Shown here: in pieces, positions 35,174-44,230 of the stretch
How the letters are laid out: each line of letters opens with the position of its first letter
Position numbering within the stretch: position 1 is the stretch's first letter
Source: Candidatus Eremiobacterota bacterium
Lineage (GTDB): Bacteria > Vulcanimicrobiota > CADAWZ01 > Ess09-12
DNA length: 56,919 nt
Reading direction: 5' to 3'
Assembly: GCA_031082125.1 (NCBI GenBank)
Contig: JAVHLM010000026.1
Span: 61,380 to 118,298 of the forward strand
Translations under genes and position numbers: made by a program
Notes under the pieces: generated by a model
What the model was told of the DNA's origin: nothing
The model's input: only the letters and a program-made list of their open reading frames with translations
The model's database searches: none

Positions 35174-37320
35174 TCCTTCTTTTCCCGCTTCTCAAGGTTC
35201 AGTGCCACGAGGAGCACGATGCTCCTGGCGTTTACGAAGTAGTAATCAGCAGGAACTACCTCGGTCTCGCTGCCGCGGGGCAGGATATCCTCCCCGGCGG
35301 GGAAGCTCGTGTCAACCTTCCTGTGCCAGGTGAACGGCGAGGGGAGCTCGGGAAGCTCGAAGTACTGTGTGCGGTAGTCTGAGTTGAGAATATACATGAA
35401 GTAGTATTCGAAGCCGCTCTTTTCCCTTGCGTGGATCTGGAGGGCCACGGTCTTGCTTTCAGGGTCGTCCCACTCGGGAAAGCTCAGCTCCTTGTTGTAC
35501 CAGTTAATTTCGAAGACGTCCAGAACCCTGTCGTAATACCCCTTGAAGAATTTTCTCACCTGAAGCCCCTGGAAAGCCTTGGTGAGGGCGATCATCTCCC
35601 TGGTGAAGGTGAGAAAGTCGGCATTTTTTAACACGAGGGACCAGTCGAACCAGCTGATTTCATTATCCTGGCAGTACGCGTTGTTGTTTCCCCCCTGGCT
35701 TCTCAGGACCTCGTCGCCGCACTGGATCATGGGAGTCCCGAGTGAAGCGAGGAGGGTGACCATGAAGTTCTTGGCCTGCTGCTTCCTCAGGGTCAGGATC
35801 TCCTCGTTTTTCGTGGGGCCCTCTTCGCCGCAGTTCCAGGAGTTGTTGTCCGTCGAGCCGTCCCTGTTCTCCTCGAGGTTGGCCTCGTTATGCTTTTCAT
35901 TGTAGGAGACGAGGTCATGGAGGGTGAAGCCGTCGTGGCAGGTGATGAAATTAATGCTCTGGTAAGGGGTGCGGCCGTCATCGGCATAGATGTCAGCGGA
36001 GCCGGTGATGCGCTTTGCAAGCTCGCCGAGCTGCCCGTTGTCTCCTTTGGTGAAGCGGCGCAACGTGTCCCTGAATTTTCCGTTCCACTCGCACCAGTCC
36101 AGGGGAAAGTTTCCTACCTGGTAGGTGGCCACGTCCCAGGGCTCGGCGATGAGCTTCACCCCGCTGAGGACAGGGTCCTGTGATATGACGTCAAAGAACA
36201 CGGAGTGCGATGAGAAGCCCGAAGCGGTGCGACCCAGGACCGTGGCGAGGTCAAAGCGGAAGCCGTCAACGTGCATCTCCTGCACCCAGTAGCGCAGGGA
36301 GTCGGCGATAAGCCTTATCACCTGGTGGTTCTGGGCATTGATGGAGTTCCCGCAGCCGCTGTAGTTCATATAGTAGCGCCCTGGGTACTCTTCGTCGCCG
36401 GCAAGCGCGTAATAAGTATGGTTATCGATGCCTTTCAGGGAGAGTGTGGGGCCCAGCTCGTTTCCTTCGCCTGTATGGTTGTAGACCACGTCGAGGATCA
36501 CTTCAATACCCGCTTTGTGAAGCTCCCTCACAAGCGTCTTGAACTCGCCCACCTGGCAGCCCGGCGAGGACTTCGTGGAGTAGGAGGACTCAGGGGCGAA
36601 GAAGGCGATGGTATTGTAGCCCCAGTAATTGGTAAGGCCTTTTGCGCTGAGAAAATCCTCAACCTGGAACTCCTGGATGGGAAGGAGCTCCACGGCAGTG
36701 ATGCCGAGCTCCCTGAGATAAGGTATCTTTTCAATGAAGCCAAGGTAAGTGCCCCGGTGCTTCACTTTTGAAGAGCGGTGGGCCGTGAAGCCTTTCAGGT
36801 GCGTCTCGTAGATGATGAGCTTTTCAACAGGGATGTGGAGGGGCCTGTCTCCCTGCCAGTCAAAGCGGTCGTCTATGACAATGCTTTTTGGCATGACTTT
36901 CGCGTTGTCACGCTCGTCCATTGAGAGGTCCTTCAGGTCAGAACGGCTGTCATAGCTGAAGAGAAGATTATCGACGTTCTCTGCCTTGCCGCTCACGGCT
37001 TTTGCATAGGGATCTATGAGAAGCTTGTGTTCATTGCACCTGAAGCCCCTGGCGGGTTCGTACGGCCCCTTTACCCTGTAACCGTAGAGCTGGCCGGCGC
37101 CGATGTCATGCACAAGGGCGTGCCATATGTATTTTGTCCTGTGCTCGAGCTTGATGGAGGCCGTGGGCTTTTCCCCGGGCTCGTCAAAAAGCTCGAGAGT
37201 CACCTCTTCGGCATCACGGGAATAGAGGGCGAAGTTTACGCCGTCGTCAGTGAGCGTCGCACCCAGAGGGTACCAGCAGCCCTCGGTGACGGTAAGCTTT
37301 TTTTTCGTTTTTACCGCCAT
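35170..37320 (-). CDS. glgX: Glycogen debranching enzyme GlgX (isoamylase type)
   Basis: A 716-residue enzyme of the GH13 isoamylase/GlgX group that cuts alpha-1,6 branches of glycogen in the cytoplasm. It opens with a CBM48-like beta domain (WYPLGATLTDDGVNFALYS), followed by the catalytic barrel. Catalytic residues are visible: nucleophile Asp357 in DGFRFDLA, acid Glu393 in AEPWD, and Asp463 in CHDGFT. DVVYNHT and GNNNAYCQDNEISW are further family marks. Length fits the family (650-720). No other glycogen genes are in the window. A small membrane-protein gene lies 70 bp upstream in the same direction. Confidence 0.95.
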   Translation of the reverse strand: MAVKTKKKLTVTEGCWYPLGATLTDDGVNFALYSRDAEEVTLELFDEPGEKPTASIKLEHRTKYIWHALVHDIGAGQLYGYRVKGPYEPARGFRCNEHKLLIDPYAKAVSGKAENVDNLLFSYDSRSDLKDLSMDERDNAKVMPKSIVIDDRFDWQGDRPLHIPVEKLIIYETHLKGFTAHRSSKVKHRGTYLGFIEKIPYLRELGITAVELLPIQEFQVEDFLSAKGLTNYWGYNTIAFFAPESSYSTKSSPGCQVGEFKTLVRELHKAGIEVILDVVYNHTGEGNELGPTLSLKGIDNHTYYALAGDEEYPGRYYMNYSGCGNSINAQNHQVIRLIADSLRYWVQEMHVDGFRFDLATVLGRTASGFSSHSVFFDVISQDPVLSGVKLIAEPWDVATYQVGNFPLDWCEWNGKFRDTLRRFTKGDNGQLGELAKRITGSADIYADDGRTPYQSINFITCHDGFTLHDLVSYNEKHNEANLEENRDGSTDNNSWNCGEEGPTKNEEILTLRKQQAKNFMVTLLASLGTPMIQCGDEVLRSQGGNNNAYCQDNEISWFDWSLVLKNADFLTFTREMIALTKAFQGLQVRKFFKGYYDRVLDVFEINWYNKELSFPEWDDPESKTVALQIHAREKSGFEYYFMYILNSDYRTQYFELPELPSPFTWHRKVDTSFPAGEDILPRGSETEVVPADYYFVNARSIVLLVALNLEKREKKD

Positions 37321-37390
37321 GGTATCACCTCATTTCTTGCAGAATCGGGCAGAGAATTACCACAAAGTATAAGCCTTCGGGATTAAAATG

Positions 37391-37642
37391 TCAACTCTTT
37401 CTCATGAGCCTCAAGACAAGATCGCCTATGCCTGCGTACCTTCCCTCGACACCCGCATAGCGCTCCAGCACGTAAAAGAGAAAATAATAGAAGCGGCAGA
37501 AGGCCCAGATCCCCGTGACAAGGAGGAAGGCAATGAGCAGAGAGCGGGTAAGCCAGATAATATACAGAGAAGCCGTGAGGCCGATGAGAAGGAAAAGAAA
37601 ACCCTTGATGACTATGAGTTTCCTGCTTTTTATGTCACTCAT
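37391..37642 (-). CDS. Small two-helix membrane protein
   Basis: An 83-residue protein with two strongly hydrophobic stretches (LIVIKGFLFLLIGLTASLYI and a run from SLLIAFLLVTGIW to FLFYVL), so probably a hairpin in the inner membrane. GGAGGAG lies 10 nt before the ATG at 37642. A longer plus-strand reading frame runs antisense across it, but that region reads as low-complexity charged sequence and is judged a shadow. Upstream of glgX in the same direction. Function unknown. Confidence 0.6.
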   Translation of the reverse strand: MSDIKSRKLIVIKGFLFLLIGLTASLYIIWLTRSLLIAFLLVTGIWAFCRFYYFLFYVLERYAGVEGRYAGIGDLVLRLMRKS

Positions 37643-37729
37643 GGATCCGCCGCTCCTCCCGGGGAAAGCCCCCTTGAAGGCATACGACGCAAAGAAGGTT
37701 CCCCCCTCCCGGGATTGAATTATTATCTT

Positions 37730-38530
37730 ATGGCAAGAATGATCCTGTTACTGGTTTTTCTCTTCCTATCAAGTGCTCAAGGAGCATGTATGGCAAGTTT
37801 CCAGGCCCTCCCCCTCTCCTCGCTTCTCGCTGATTCAGACCTCGTGGTCTCGGGGACCCTGAAGGGACTGAAGGCGGTGAGCATGGAGGGAGATGCGCCT
37901 GTAAGGCGGTACGAGGGGGATCTTCATATCGACGGGGTCCTGGCCGGCGATGCCGCTCCGGGATCCACCTGCAGGCTTCGCTGGGATTATGTCGTGGGCC
38001 TCTCTTCCTCGCTTGACCCTTCCTTTCTGGCAGGACAGAAGGGAATATGGCTTCTCCAGGCAGTGCCTTCGGAGAAGGGAGGGAGCCTTTTTACCGTGAG
38101 CCACCCTTCCAGGTTTCTTGGGCAGGACAGGAAAAAGGAAGTAGAGTCCCTTCTCGCACAGCCTCTTTTCACCCTGGAGGTGGAGGAAGGGGATCACAGG
38201 CCAGGCACGCCGTTCTATGCGACATTCGTGGTATCAACATGGAAGGAAAAGCTGGAAATAGCGGATTATATCGAGGAATCCGGGGGAAAGCTCGTGCTCC
38301 ACGGAAGTGCGGTACTGCACATTGAGTGCGGCGTCACAAAGGCAGCCCCCGGGAGGAATGTCGTGAGGGGAAAAGGACGTCCAGCAGTCATCTCAAGGAA
38401 AAAGCCCCTCAGGGTGAAGGTCGATCTCGCCAGGTACTATACCTTCAGGGGGGAAGGTGCCTCAACGCTCTGGTGGGGGACGTCGGAAAAGCTCTCTTCG
38501 CCACGCTATACCTTTTATCAGATGAAGTAA
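37730..38530 (+). CDS. Exported protein of unknown function
   Basis: A 266-residue protein starting at ATG 37730, where a signal peptide begins (MARMILLLVFLFLSSAQG). The reading frame extends 114 codons further upstream, but those overlap the small membrane-protein gene and lack signal or domain character. The mature protein is beta-rich, with LLADSDLVVSGTLKGLKAV near its N-terminus and TLWWGTSEK near its end. I do not recognise the family. No strong ribosome-binding site precedes the start. It lies 12 bp before tatD and is probably in one transcript with it. Confidence 0.6.
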   Translation: MARMILLLVFLFLSSAQGACMASFQALPLSSLLADSDLVVSGTLKGLKAVSMEGDAPVRRYEGDLHIDGVLAGDAAPGSTCRLRWDYVVGLSSSLDPSFLAGQKGIWLLQAVPSEKGGSLFTVSHPSRFLGQDRKKEVESLLAQPLFTLEVEEGDHRPGTPFYATFVVSTWKEKLEIADYIEESGGKLVLHGSAVLHIECGVTKAAPGRNVVRGKGRPAVISRKKPLRVKVDLARYYTFRGEGASTLWWGTSEKLSSPRYTFYQMK

Positions 38531-38542
38531 CCTTTAAGAGCA

Positions 38543-39307
38543 ATGCATATTGACACCCATGCCCATCTTCAGTTCAAGTCCTTCAAAAAGGACCGTGTCC
38601 AGGTGATAGAGCGCGCCGCCTCACAGGGCGTTTCTGTAATAGTCACTGTCGGCATAAACATGGGCTCTTCGGAGCAGGCCCTGAAGCTTTCACTGGAACA
38701 CGGAGGCATCTATGGCGCTCTGGGTTTTCACCCCCACAATGCGGGCGAGATGGCCCCAGGCGACCTTGCGGCTCTTGAGGCGATGGCGCGTAATGAGAAG
38801 GTAGTGGCCGTCGGAGAGCTGGGACTTGACTACCATTACCACTTCAGCCCTCCCGAAGTGCAGGCGGAGGTTTTCAGGGAGCAGCTGAGGCTTGCCCACA
38901 GGGTGAAAAAGCCCCTGGTCATACATAGCAGGGAGGCATCGGAAGAGACCCTGGCGATCCTGAGAGAAGAAAAGGCTGAAGAGAGGGGAGGCGTGATCCA
39001 CTGCTTCTCCGACACGATGGAGTATGCCCGCCGCTTTCTCGAGATGGGCTTCTATCTCGGGTTCACAGGGATGATTGCCTACGGGAATGCCGGGGAGCTC
39101 AGGAAAGTGGTCGCTGCAGTCCCTGAGGACCGGATTGTCGCGGAAACTGACTGTCCCTACCTCGACCCTTCGAGGGGAAAAAGGAACGAGCCGTCGTCAA
39201 TCCCTCTCATAGTGGGGAAAATAGCCGAGCTGCGGGGGAAGGCTCCCGATGAAATGGCCTCCATCCTCCGGAGGAATGCCATGAGCCTCTTCTCTCTCAA
39301 ACTCTGA
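38543..39307 (+). CDS. tatD: TatD-family metal-dependent DNase
   Basis: A 254-residue cytosolic TIM-barrel hydrolase of the amidohydrolase fold. TatD enzymes are magnesium-dependent 3'-to-5' exonucleases linked to DNA repair (family knowledge). Signature motifs are all present in order: IDTHAHL, GFHPHNA, VGELGLDYHYHFSP, PLVIHSREA, GGVIHCFSDT and ETDCPYLDP. Length is normal (250-265). The ATG at 38543 lies 12 bp after the preceding stop with only a weak ribosome site, suggesting translation coupled to the upstream gene. The gene converges with the next one. Confidence 0.95.
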   Translation: MHIDTHAHLQFKSFKKDRVQVIERAASQGVSVIVTVGINMGSSEQALKLSLEHGGIYGALGFHPHNAGEMAPGDLAALEAMARNEKVVAVGELGLDYHYHFSPPEVQAEVFREQLRLAHRVKKPLVIHSREASEETLAILREEKAEERGGVIHCFSDTMEYARRFLEMGFYLGFTGMIAYGNAGELRKVVAAVPEDRIVAETDCPYLDPSRGKRNEPSSIPLIVGKIAELRGKAPDEMASILRRNAMSLFSLKL

Positions 39308-39328
39308 GGCGGCCCGCAGGGTCCCATG

Positions 39329-39988
39329 CTATGAATCCTGCCAGTCCTTTGAGGTTATCTTCTCCACCCTGTCGATATACCAGTCGGGCTCCCATTTCCC
39401 CTGGACAGTGATCACCTCGTATTTCAGGTAATTCCCGCTTCCTTTCACAAAGTAGTACTCATTGACGAGCACGAGCACCCCTGTGGAGTCATGGCCTATG
39501 ATCTTGGTGGCATAGACGGGAATGCTGTCCATGTTCTCCGTGAAAGAGATGCCTTGAAAGCCTTTCCTGAAGGACTCGTATGGCTGTTTTTTCCGCCAGG
39601 CGGGGCTCAGATTCTGATAGGCCTGCTTGAAGTTCCCTTCCTGCAGGCGGCGGTAGTGCCCCCTCACAAGATCGTCGGCAATCTGTATGAGCCTCTCAAA
39701 TTCACCGGTAAAAGTGATTGAGTCAAGCAAGAGATCGCCTGATTCGCCGTGGAACTGGAAAATGCAGCGCTCCCCGTAGCGGAACTGTCCGGTGAGGCCC
39801 GACATTTTTGTCGCGGAGTTGTTGTACCTCATTTTGTAGAGCTTTTTCCCCCCGTAGATATGGAGGGTGCCGCCGCCGGTACCGCCCTCGGCATAATAGA
39901 GCACTCCTTTTTGCTGGGCCGCGAAGAGGGGAGCTCCTGTCATTATTAAAAGCAGGGCCGATATCAGGGTAACTGCCGCCTTTTTCAT
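39329..39988 (-). CDS. Exported protein with NTF2-like C-terminal part
   Basis: A 219-residue protein with a clear signal peptide (KKAAVTLISALLLIMTGAPLFAA). Residues 25-90 are beta-rich and start with GVLYYAEGGTGGG. From about 105 on (LVRGHYRRLQEGNFKQAYQNLSP ... WYIDRVEKI) it has the helix-then-sheet pattern of NTF2/DUF4878-like domains, a weak call from pattern only. Function unknown; likely periplasmic or envelope. Confidence 0.6.
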   Translation of the reverse strand: MKKAAVTLISALLLIMTGAPLFAAQQKGVLYYAEGGTGGGTLHIYGGKKLYKMRYNNSATKMSGLTGQFRYGERCIFQFHGESGDLLLDSITFTGEFERLIQIADDLVRGHYRRLQEGNFKQAYQNLSPAWRKKQPYESFRKGFQGISFTENMDSIPVYATKIIGHDSTGVLVLVNEYYFVKGSGNYLKYEVITVQGKWEPDWYIDRVEKITSKDWQDS

Positions 39989-40091
39989 CTGAATGTTTCC
40001 TCCGTGCCGGGAAATTTATTCTCATGCCCTTTTTCACCTTTTTCTGCCCTTCCTCCTCTCTGGCAGGGAAGGAGCACACATTTCTTCCGTG

Positions 40092-40121
40092 GTGAAGGAA
40101 CACGGTATATCGGAGCATAAT
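40092..40121 (+). promoter_or_regulatory. Possible promoter for the DUF2330-like gene
   Basis: GTGAAG (40092-40097) and CATAAT (40116-40121), 18 nt apart, sit about 55 nt before the ATG at 40176. Both boxes deviate from consensus. Confidence 0.35.
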
Positions 40122-40175
40122 AGATAAAGAGGTTCACCCTTCGGAATTCAGCTTCAAAGGAGGTCGCAGGAGCCC

Positions 40176-41846
40176 ATGATAAGGACCGCGGTGCTTGCCT
40201 GTATCATGGTGCTGTGCTTTTTGGCTTCCTCGCCATCGGTCCTCGCTGACGGGTGCTATTACCCCGAGAAGGCCTATGCATCTCTTCCCGCGATCCCCTC
40301 GCAGAGAGCCATGGTGATATATCAGAAAGGCATTGAGCGGCTTGTCGTGGAATCAGCATTCAACGGGGAAGGGAAAAGCTTTGGATGGATCGTGCCGGTA
40401 CCCGGGAAGCCTCTCGAAGTGCGCGAAGTGTCTCCCGGCTTCCTGAAGACCCTCTCGATATGCGCCCAGCCCGAAATAGTCAATGATCTCACCAGGCAGA
40501 AGAGTTTCCCATTCCTCCTCGCCGTCCTTATCACTCTCTGGCTTGTCTTGATGGGGCTCCTCCGTCCCTCCCTCCCCGGGGCCATTCTGAGCCTGGTTGG
40601 CTTCGTGATAATCTTTGCCGTTATCGGCCCGAACTTCCTGAGGGGGCGCGGCGGCGGCCTGGCTCCTGCCTCAGTGACCATAGAAGGCGTCGCCGTCGAG
40701 CAGGAGGCCATCGTGGGGGGCTACCGGGTCTCTGTGCTTGATGCACAGAGCCTTGAGGCGCTGAACAGGTGGCTGAAGACCAATGGCTTCACAGAAGTGC
40801 CGCAGGAAGGAGCGGCCATGACCGAAGACTATATCAGGCAGCAGTGGCGTTTCGTTGCCGCCGTGCTCACCAGGGACCAGAACGGCCTCTCTGTCCCCCA
40901 TCCGCTCGAAATCAGCTTTGCTGCCGCATCTCCTGTCTATCCCATGAGGATGACAGCCCTGGGGAGATCGCCCGTATATCTCGAGCTTTTTGTCATCGCT
41001 GATCGAAGGGCCCAGGTAACTCCCCTCACCATGGAGCTCTGCGATGTCCTGAAGGAGAGGCCGGCCAATGAGACTCGCGATTCAAAGTGGGGCATATTCC
41101 AGGAAAAGCCTGAGGGAAAATTATACCGTATGGAAGCGACCTACCAGGAGGTCGGTCATCCCCAGGCTTCCTCGTACCTGTGGGATGGGGCGGTGCTGAC
41201 GCGGTGCGCCGGGAAGCTCGCCCCGAAAGAGATGAATCGGGACCTCTCCATTTCCTTTGAGCCTTATAAACCCTTTCAGAAAAAGTATTACAGCGTCCGG
41301 GGGGCTAAAGATACGGCCATGGTGCTCACTCTCTGGATCTGGTGTATCGCGGCCCCCCTGGTACTGTTCATTTTCTACGGGAAGATATGCAATGCGGGGA
41401 TTCCCATCCTGCACTTCGCAAAAGTGCTTGCCCCGCTCCTCGCGCTTTGCCTTGTCATCCCGCCCCTGGGGCCCCTTGTAATTCCTACTATCAAGACGGG
41501 GGACCTGGGAGGTGGTATCAGTCTTTATGGCTATTACAGGGATTTGAGCTATGCGGTAGAATTCGTGGCAGGCAGCAACAAGAAGGATCTCGAGATAATG
41601 CCGGAAGCTGCGATAGGGAAATGGTTTCTCCCGCGCCTCGGCGAGGCGTATAAAGATATGAACCGTGAAAAGAAGCCCCTTGTGAATATCATTACCGGCG
41701 GCGATGTCCGTGAAGAGGATTCCCCTGGAAACTTCACGATTTTCACCAGTGACCGTGGAGTGTTCTTCAGGCTGTACTCTCCTTCAGCAATTCCCTTTGA
41801 TATTCCGATCAGGGAGGTGAAAGGAGCAAATTCCCGTCGTGAGTGA
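40176..41846 (+). CDS. DUF2330-like exported membrane protein
   Basis: A 556-residue protein. Residues 1-24 are a signal peptide, followed by DGCYYPEKAYASLPAIPSQR and SFGWIVPVP, which I recall as the start of DUF2330. Hydrophobic stretches at about 109-150 and 376-430 look like transmembrane helices, so the central and final parts sit in the membrane, with a large soluble domain (150-370) between. It follows AGGAG closely. The next gene starts downstream in the same direction with an unknown product. Function of DUF2330 is not known. Confidence 0.6.
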   Translation: MIRTAVLACIMVLCFLASSPSVLADGCYYPEKAYASLPAIPSQRAMVIYQKGIERLVVESAFNGEGKSFGWIVPVPGKPLEVREVSPGFLKTLSICAQPEIVNDLTRQKSFPFLLAVLITLWLVLMGLLRPSLPGAILSLVGFVIIFAVIGPNFLRGRGGGLAPASVTIEGVAVEQEAIVGGYRVSVLDAQSLEALNRWLKTNGFTEVPQEGAAMTEDYIRQQWRFVAAVLTRDQNGLSVPHPLEISFAAASPVYPMRMTALGRSPVYLELFVIADRRAQVTPLTMELCDVLKERPANETRDSKWGIFQEKPEGKLYRMEATYQEVGHPQASSYLWDGAVLTRCAGKLAPKEMNRDLSISFEPYKPFQKKYYSVRGAKDTAMVLTLWIWCIAAPLVLFIFYGKICNAGIPILHFAKVLAPLLALCLVIPPLGPLVIPTIKTGDLGGGISLYGYYRDLSYAVEFVAGSNKKDLEIMPEAAIGKWFLPRLGEAYKDMNREKKPLVNIITGGDVREEDSPGNFTIFTSDRGVFFRLYSPSAIPFDIPIREVKGANSRRE

Positions 41847-41922
41847 CCTTACTGAAATATCGAAGCCTTATCGCTGGAAAAGATTGGTGCCGCTGGCAAC
41901 CGGGGCAGGGAGCAGAGACTTT

Positions 41923-42552
41923 ATGAGAGGTGTTTATTATCGGATTCCCAGGTGTTTTCTGCTGGCAGTTCTGCTGGCGCTTGCTCTTTATTCGCCCCTC
42001 CATGGAGGGGAGTGGCCCCCTGAAGCCGATACCTACCGAGCCCTGAAGTCCCTGGAGCGCCAGATTGTGAAGGTCGGAAGCCAGGTGGAGCCTGATTCAT
42101 ACACCTCCATCCTGGAAGCCATGGAGATGGAAGCCAGAAAGCTTCTCTATCTCATGGTGGACGGCAGGCCCTACCAGGCTTCGAAAATATTCTGGGGCAA
42201 GTATGTTGAGAAAGGCTTCATATGCAAGTTCCTTGCCCCCGACGACACCATCCACGTCACGGAGTTTCCCGACTTCGTCATTCCCGTGCCTCTCAGCACG
42301 GCCAGCAAGGTGAGCGTCACGGTTTTCCCCGCAAGAACAGAATCACCGCCGCGCTTTTATATCGGTGACCCTGAAGAGATGCATGCGAGCGGATATGATC
42401 AGGTGGTGCCCGTCACGGAGCGTGATGACGGAACCCTCGAGCTTGCTCCTCCCCCTGCCGGCAAGCAGTTTCTCCTCTTCACCATGGTGAAGAACTACGA
42501 TGAGCTTCTCCACCGGAAATACGTGTGGGTCATAGAAAGAGGAAAAGAGTGA
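41923..42552 (+). CDS. Exported protein of unknown function
   Basis: A 209-residue protein. I place the start at ATG 41923 because the signal peptide (YYRIPRCFLLAVLLALALYS) begins there; a GTG at 41839 overlapping the previous stop would add 28 residues of no clear character. The mature protein is mixed alpha/beta, with a helical first part (ALKSLERQIVKVG ... SILEAMEME) and a beta-rich rest. No motif recognised. Likely in one transcript with the DUF2330-like gene. Confidence 0.6.
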   Translation: MRGVYYRIPRCFLLAVLLALALYSPLHGGEWPPEADTYRALKSLERQIVKVGSQVEPDSYTSILEAMEMEARKLLYLMVDGRPYQASKIFWGKYVEKGFICKFLAPDDTIHVTEFPDFVIPVPLSTASKVSVTVFPARTESPPRFYIGDPEEMHASGYDQVVPVTERDDGTLELAPPPAGKQFLLFTMVKNYDELLHRKYVWVIERGKE

Positions 42553-42561
42553 GAGCGCCTG

Positions 42562-43032
42562 CTAGAGGCTCCCCATGTTGGTGATCTTCGGCGGGCCGCC
42601 GCTTGAGGGGAAGAAGACATGGAGGGGCGCAGGCCTTCCCGCCACTCCTGCCTTCTTGTTGATGAAATACTTGTCATTTCTTCCCTGTTCGGCGGTCTCT
42701 TTGAATCCTATGGTGAAGACATTTCCCTTGTGGACCTCATAGATGCTTGCAGGCTGCTGGTAGAACCTCACATTTTCGCAGGCCTTCCTGTAAGAGAAGT
42801 CCTTGACGTTTCTGTCCAGGTCGCCGTTTTTTGCAATAAGGCTTTTGTGCACCAGGGGCAGCACGGCCTTGAGCCTTTTTTCGTCGTCAGGAATTGAGAG
42901 GGCGGTGAGAAATTCATTCAGGAGCGCCACCGCTGCCGGGTCAGGCTTGATTTTCTCGATGGCCTGGGCCCTGGCGGCTCCCAGCATGAGGATCAGCCCA
43001 AGAGATATCGCTGCGATGAGTACCTTTCTCAT
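42562..43032 (-). CDS. Small exported protein of unknown function
   Basis: A 156-residue protein with a signal peptide ending ARAQA. The mature 130 residues contain a helical stretch (AAVALLNEFLTALSIPDDEKRL) and a beta-rich second half ending near PAPLHVFFPSSGGPP. The fold hints at a periplasmic NTF2-like domain but I do not recognise it. It converges with the previous gene, 9 bp apart. Confidence 0.6.
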   Translation of the reverse strand: MRKVLIAAISLGLILMLGAARAQAIEKIKPDPAAVALLNEFLTALSIPDDEKRLKAVLPLVHKSLIAKNGDLDRNVKDFSYRKACENVRFYQQPASIYEVHKGNVFTIGFKETAEQGRNDKYFINKKAGVAGRPAPLHVFFPSSGGPPKITNMGSL

Positions 43033-43088
43033 AAAATGCCCTCCCTTTTCATTGTCTTATACCGGCAGGACCGGCGATTTCCGCCATG

Positions 43089-43952
43089 CTACTTATCAAA
43101 GAGGTTCTCAGAAGGCCACGATGCCTTCAGGGGATCCTTCATTTTTTCAAGGGCGTCATTGAACTGGCCCGATGCAAAGGCCGCCTCGGCCTTCATCTTC
43201 TCGAGTTCCCTGGCGAATATCTGCGCCTCCATCTCCACCTCGGCCTTCAGCTTCGCTATCTCTGTCTTTGCCTCGAGAGCGGCCGTCTCGGCCTCTCTCC
43301 TTGCTATGGCGACAGACACGTTGATTTCTTCAAGGGTGCCGGCTTCGGCCCTGTCCATCGCTGCTGCAGGGGAATGATCGGCTGCCTCTCTCCTGCCGGT
43401 CGCCTTCACCTCCCTGACTGAAAAGGACTCAATGACAAGGCCCATCCTGGAAAGGCTCTCCAATGAGCTTTTTGTCACTTCTGCTGAGAACTTATCCCTC
43501 TCCTTCTGAAGGTCCTGGAAGGTGGTTTTTGCGACAAGGCTCATGACCAGGTCTTCCAGATGCTCTTTCACCATGGCGATAATCTCTTCAGGCTTCTTCA
43601 GAAGAAACCTCTCAGCGGCCTTCTTAATCATTGCTCCGTCAGAGGGTATCTTCACAAGCGAGGCGGCATGGAGTGTGACAGGCACACCGTCAAGGGTAAG
43701 TGACTCGGGAGCAGCAATGTCAACCTTCATGGCCTCCAGCGACAGGCGGTCAAGCTTCTGGATGAAAGGCCATACCATGATGCCGCCGCCGGTGACTATC
43801 TTTATCCCGCCGCCGCCCGAGACTATGAGGGCCTCATTGGGGCCCACCTTGTGAAAGAGCCTCGCCATCATTGAAAATTCTACATATATGACGATTACAA
43901 TCGCAAATAATGCTAATATGAGCAGAGGTGAAACACTCCCTCCCATGGACAT
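43089..43952 (-). CDS. SPFH/Band 7 (flotillin-type) membrane protein
   Basis: A 287-residue protein. ATG 43952 follows AAGGAGG; upstream in-frame ATGs have no site. One N-terminal membrane helix (SPLLILALFAIVIVIYVEF) is followed by the SPFH domain: VGPNEALIVSGGG, GGIMVWPFIQKLDRLSLE and DLVMSLVAKTTFQDLQKERD. A coiled-coil tail rich in Ala, Glu, Lys and Arg follows (SVAIARREAETAALEAKTEI). Flotillins organise membrane microdomains (family knowledge). It is shorter than FloT (about 500), lacking part of the coiled coil. Divergent from pilT. Confidence 0.82.
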   Translation of the reverse strand: MSMGGSVSPLLILALFAIVIVIYVEFSMMARLFHKVGPNEALIVSGGGGIKIVTGGGIMVWPFIQKLDRLSLEAMKVDIAAPESLTLDGVPVTLHAASLVKIPSDGAMIKKAAERFLLKKPEEIIAMVKEHLEDLVMSLVAKTTFQDLQKERDKFSAEVTKSSLESLSRMGLVIESFSVREVKATGRREAADHSPAAAMDRAEAGTLEEINVSVAIARREAETAALEAKTEIAKLKAEVEMEAQIFARELEKMKAEAAFASGQFNDALEKMKDPLKASWPSENLFDK

Positions 43953-44230
43953 GGCCCTCCTTTCCTTCAGCCTGATGCTGAAATACCCTTGCCGCGCCAT
44001 CATGTGATATTGCTCTATGGACTGACGATTATCCTGAAAGCCGCGCGGGCGGGTGACAAATATTCTCATTGGATATTTCATCGGCACCGGTAGCCATTCC
44101 TTTAAGCGCGAAAGAAATTATCAGATCGGGTGGCAGAGGAAGCCCGGAGGATTAAGGTTCATTGAAGTCGAAGCATGGGAGGGTTCCTAGAAAGAAGTCA
44201 CCTGTAGTATACGAGGGGAGGCGGTGCTCT

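Noticed and set aside
37388-37729. N-terminal 114-codon extension of the exported protein at 37,730
   Set aside because: Low-complexity charged sequence antisense to a two-helix membrane protein; a signal peptide starts at 37,730.
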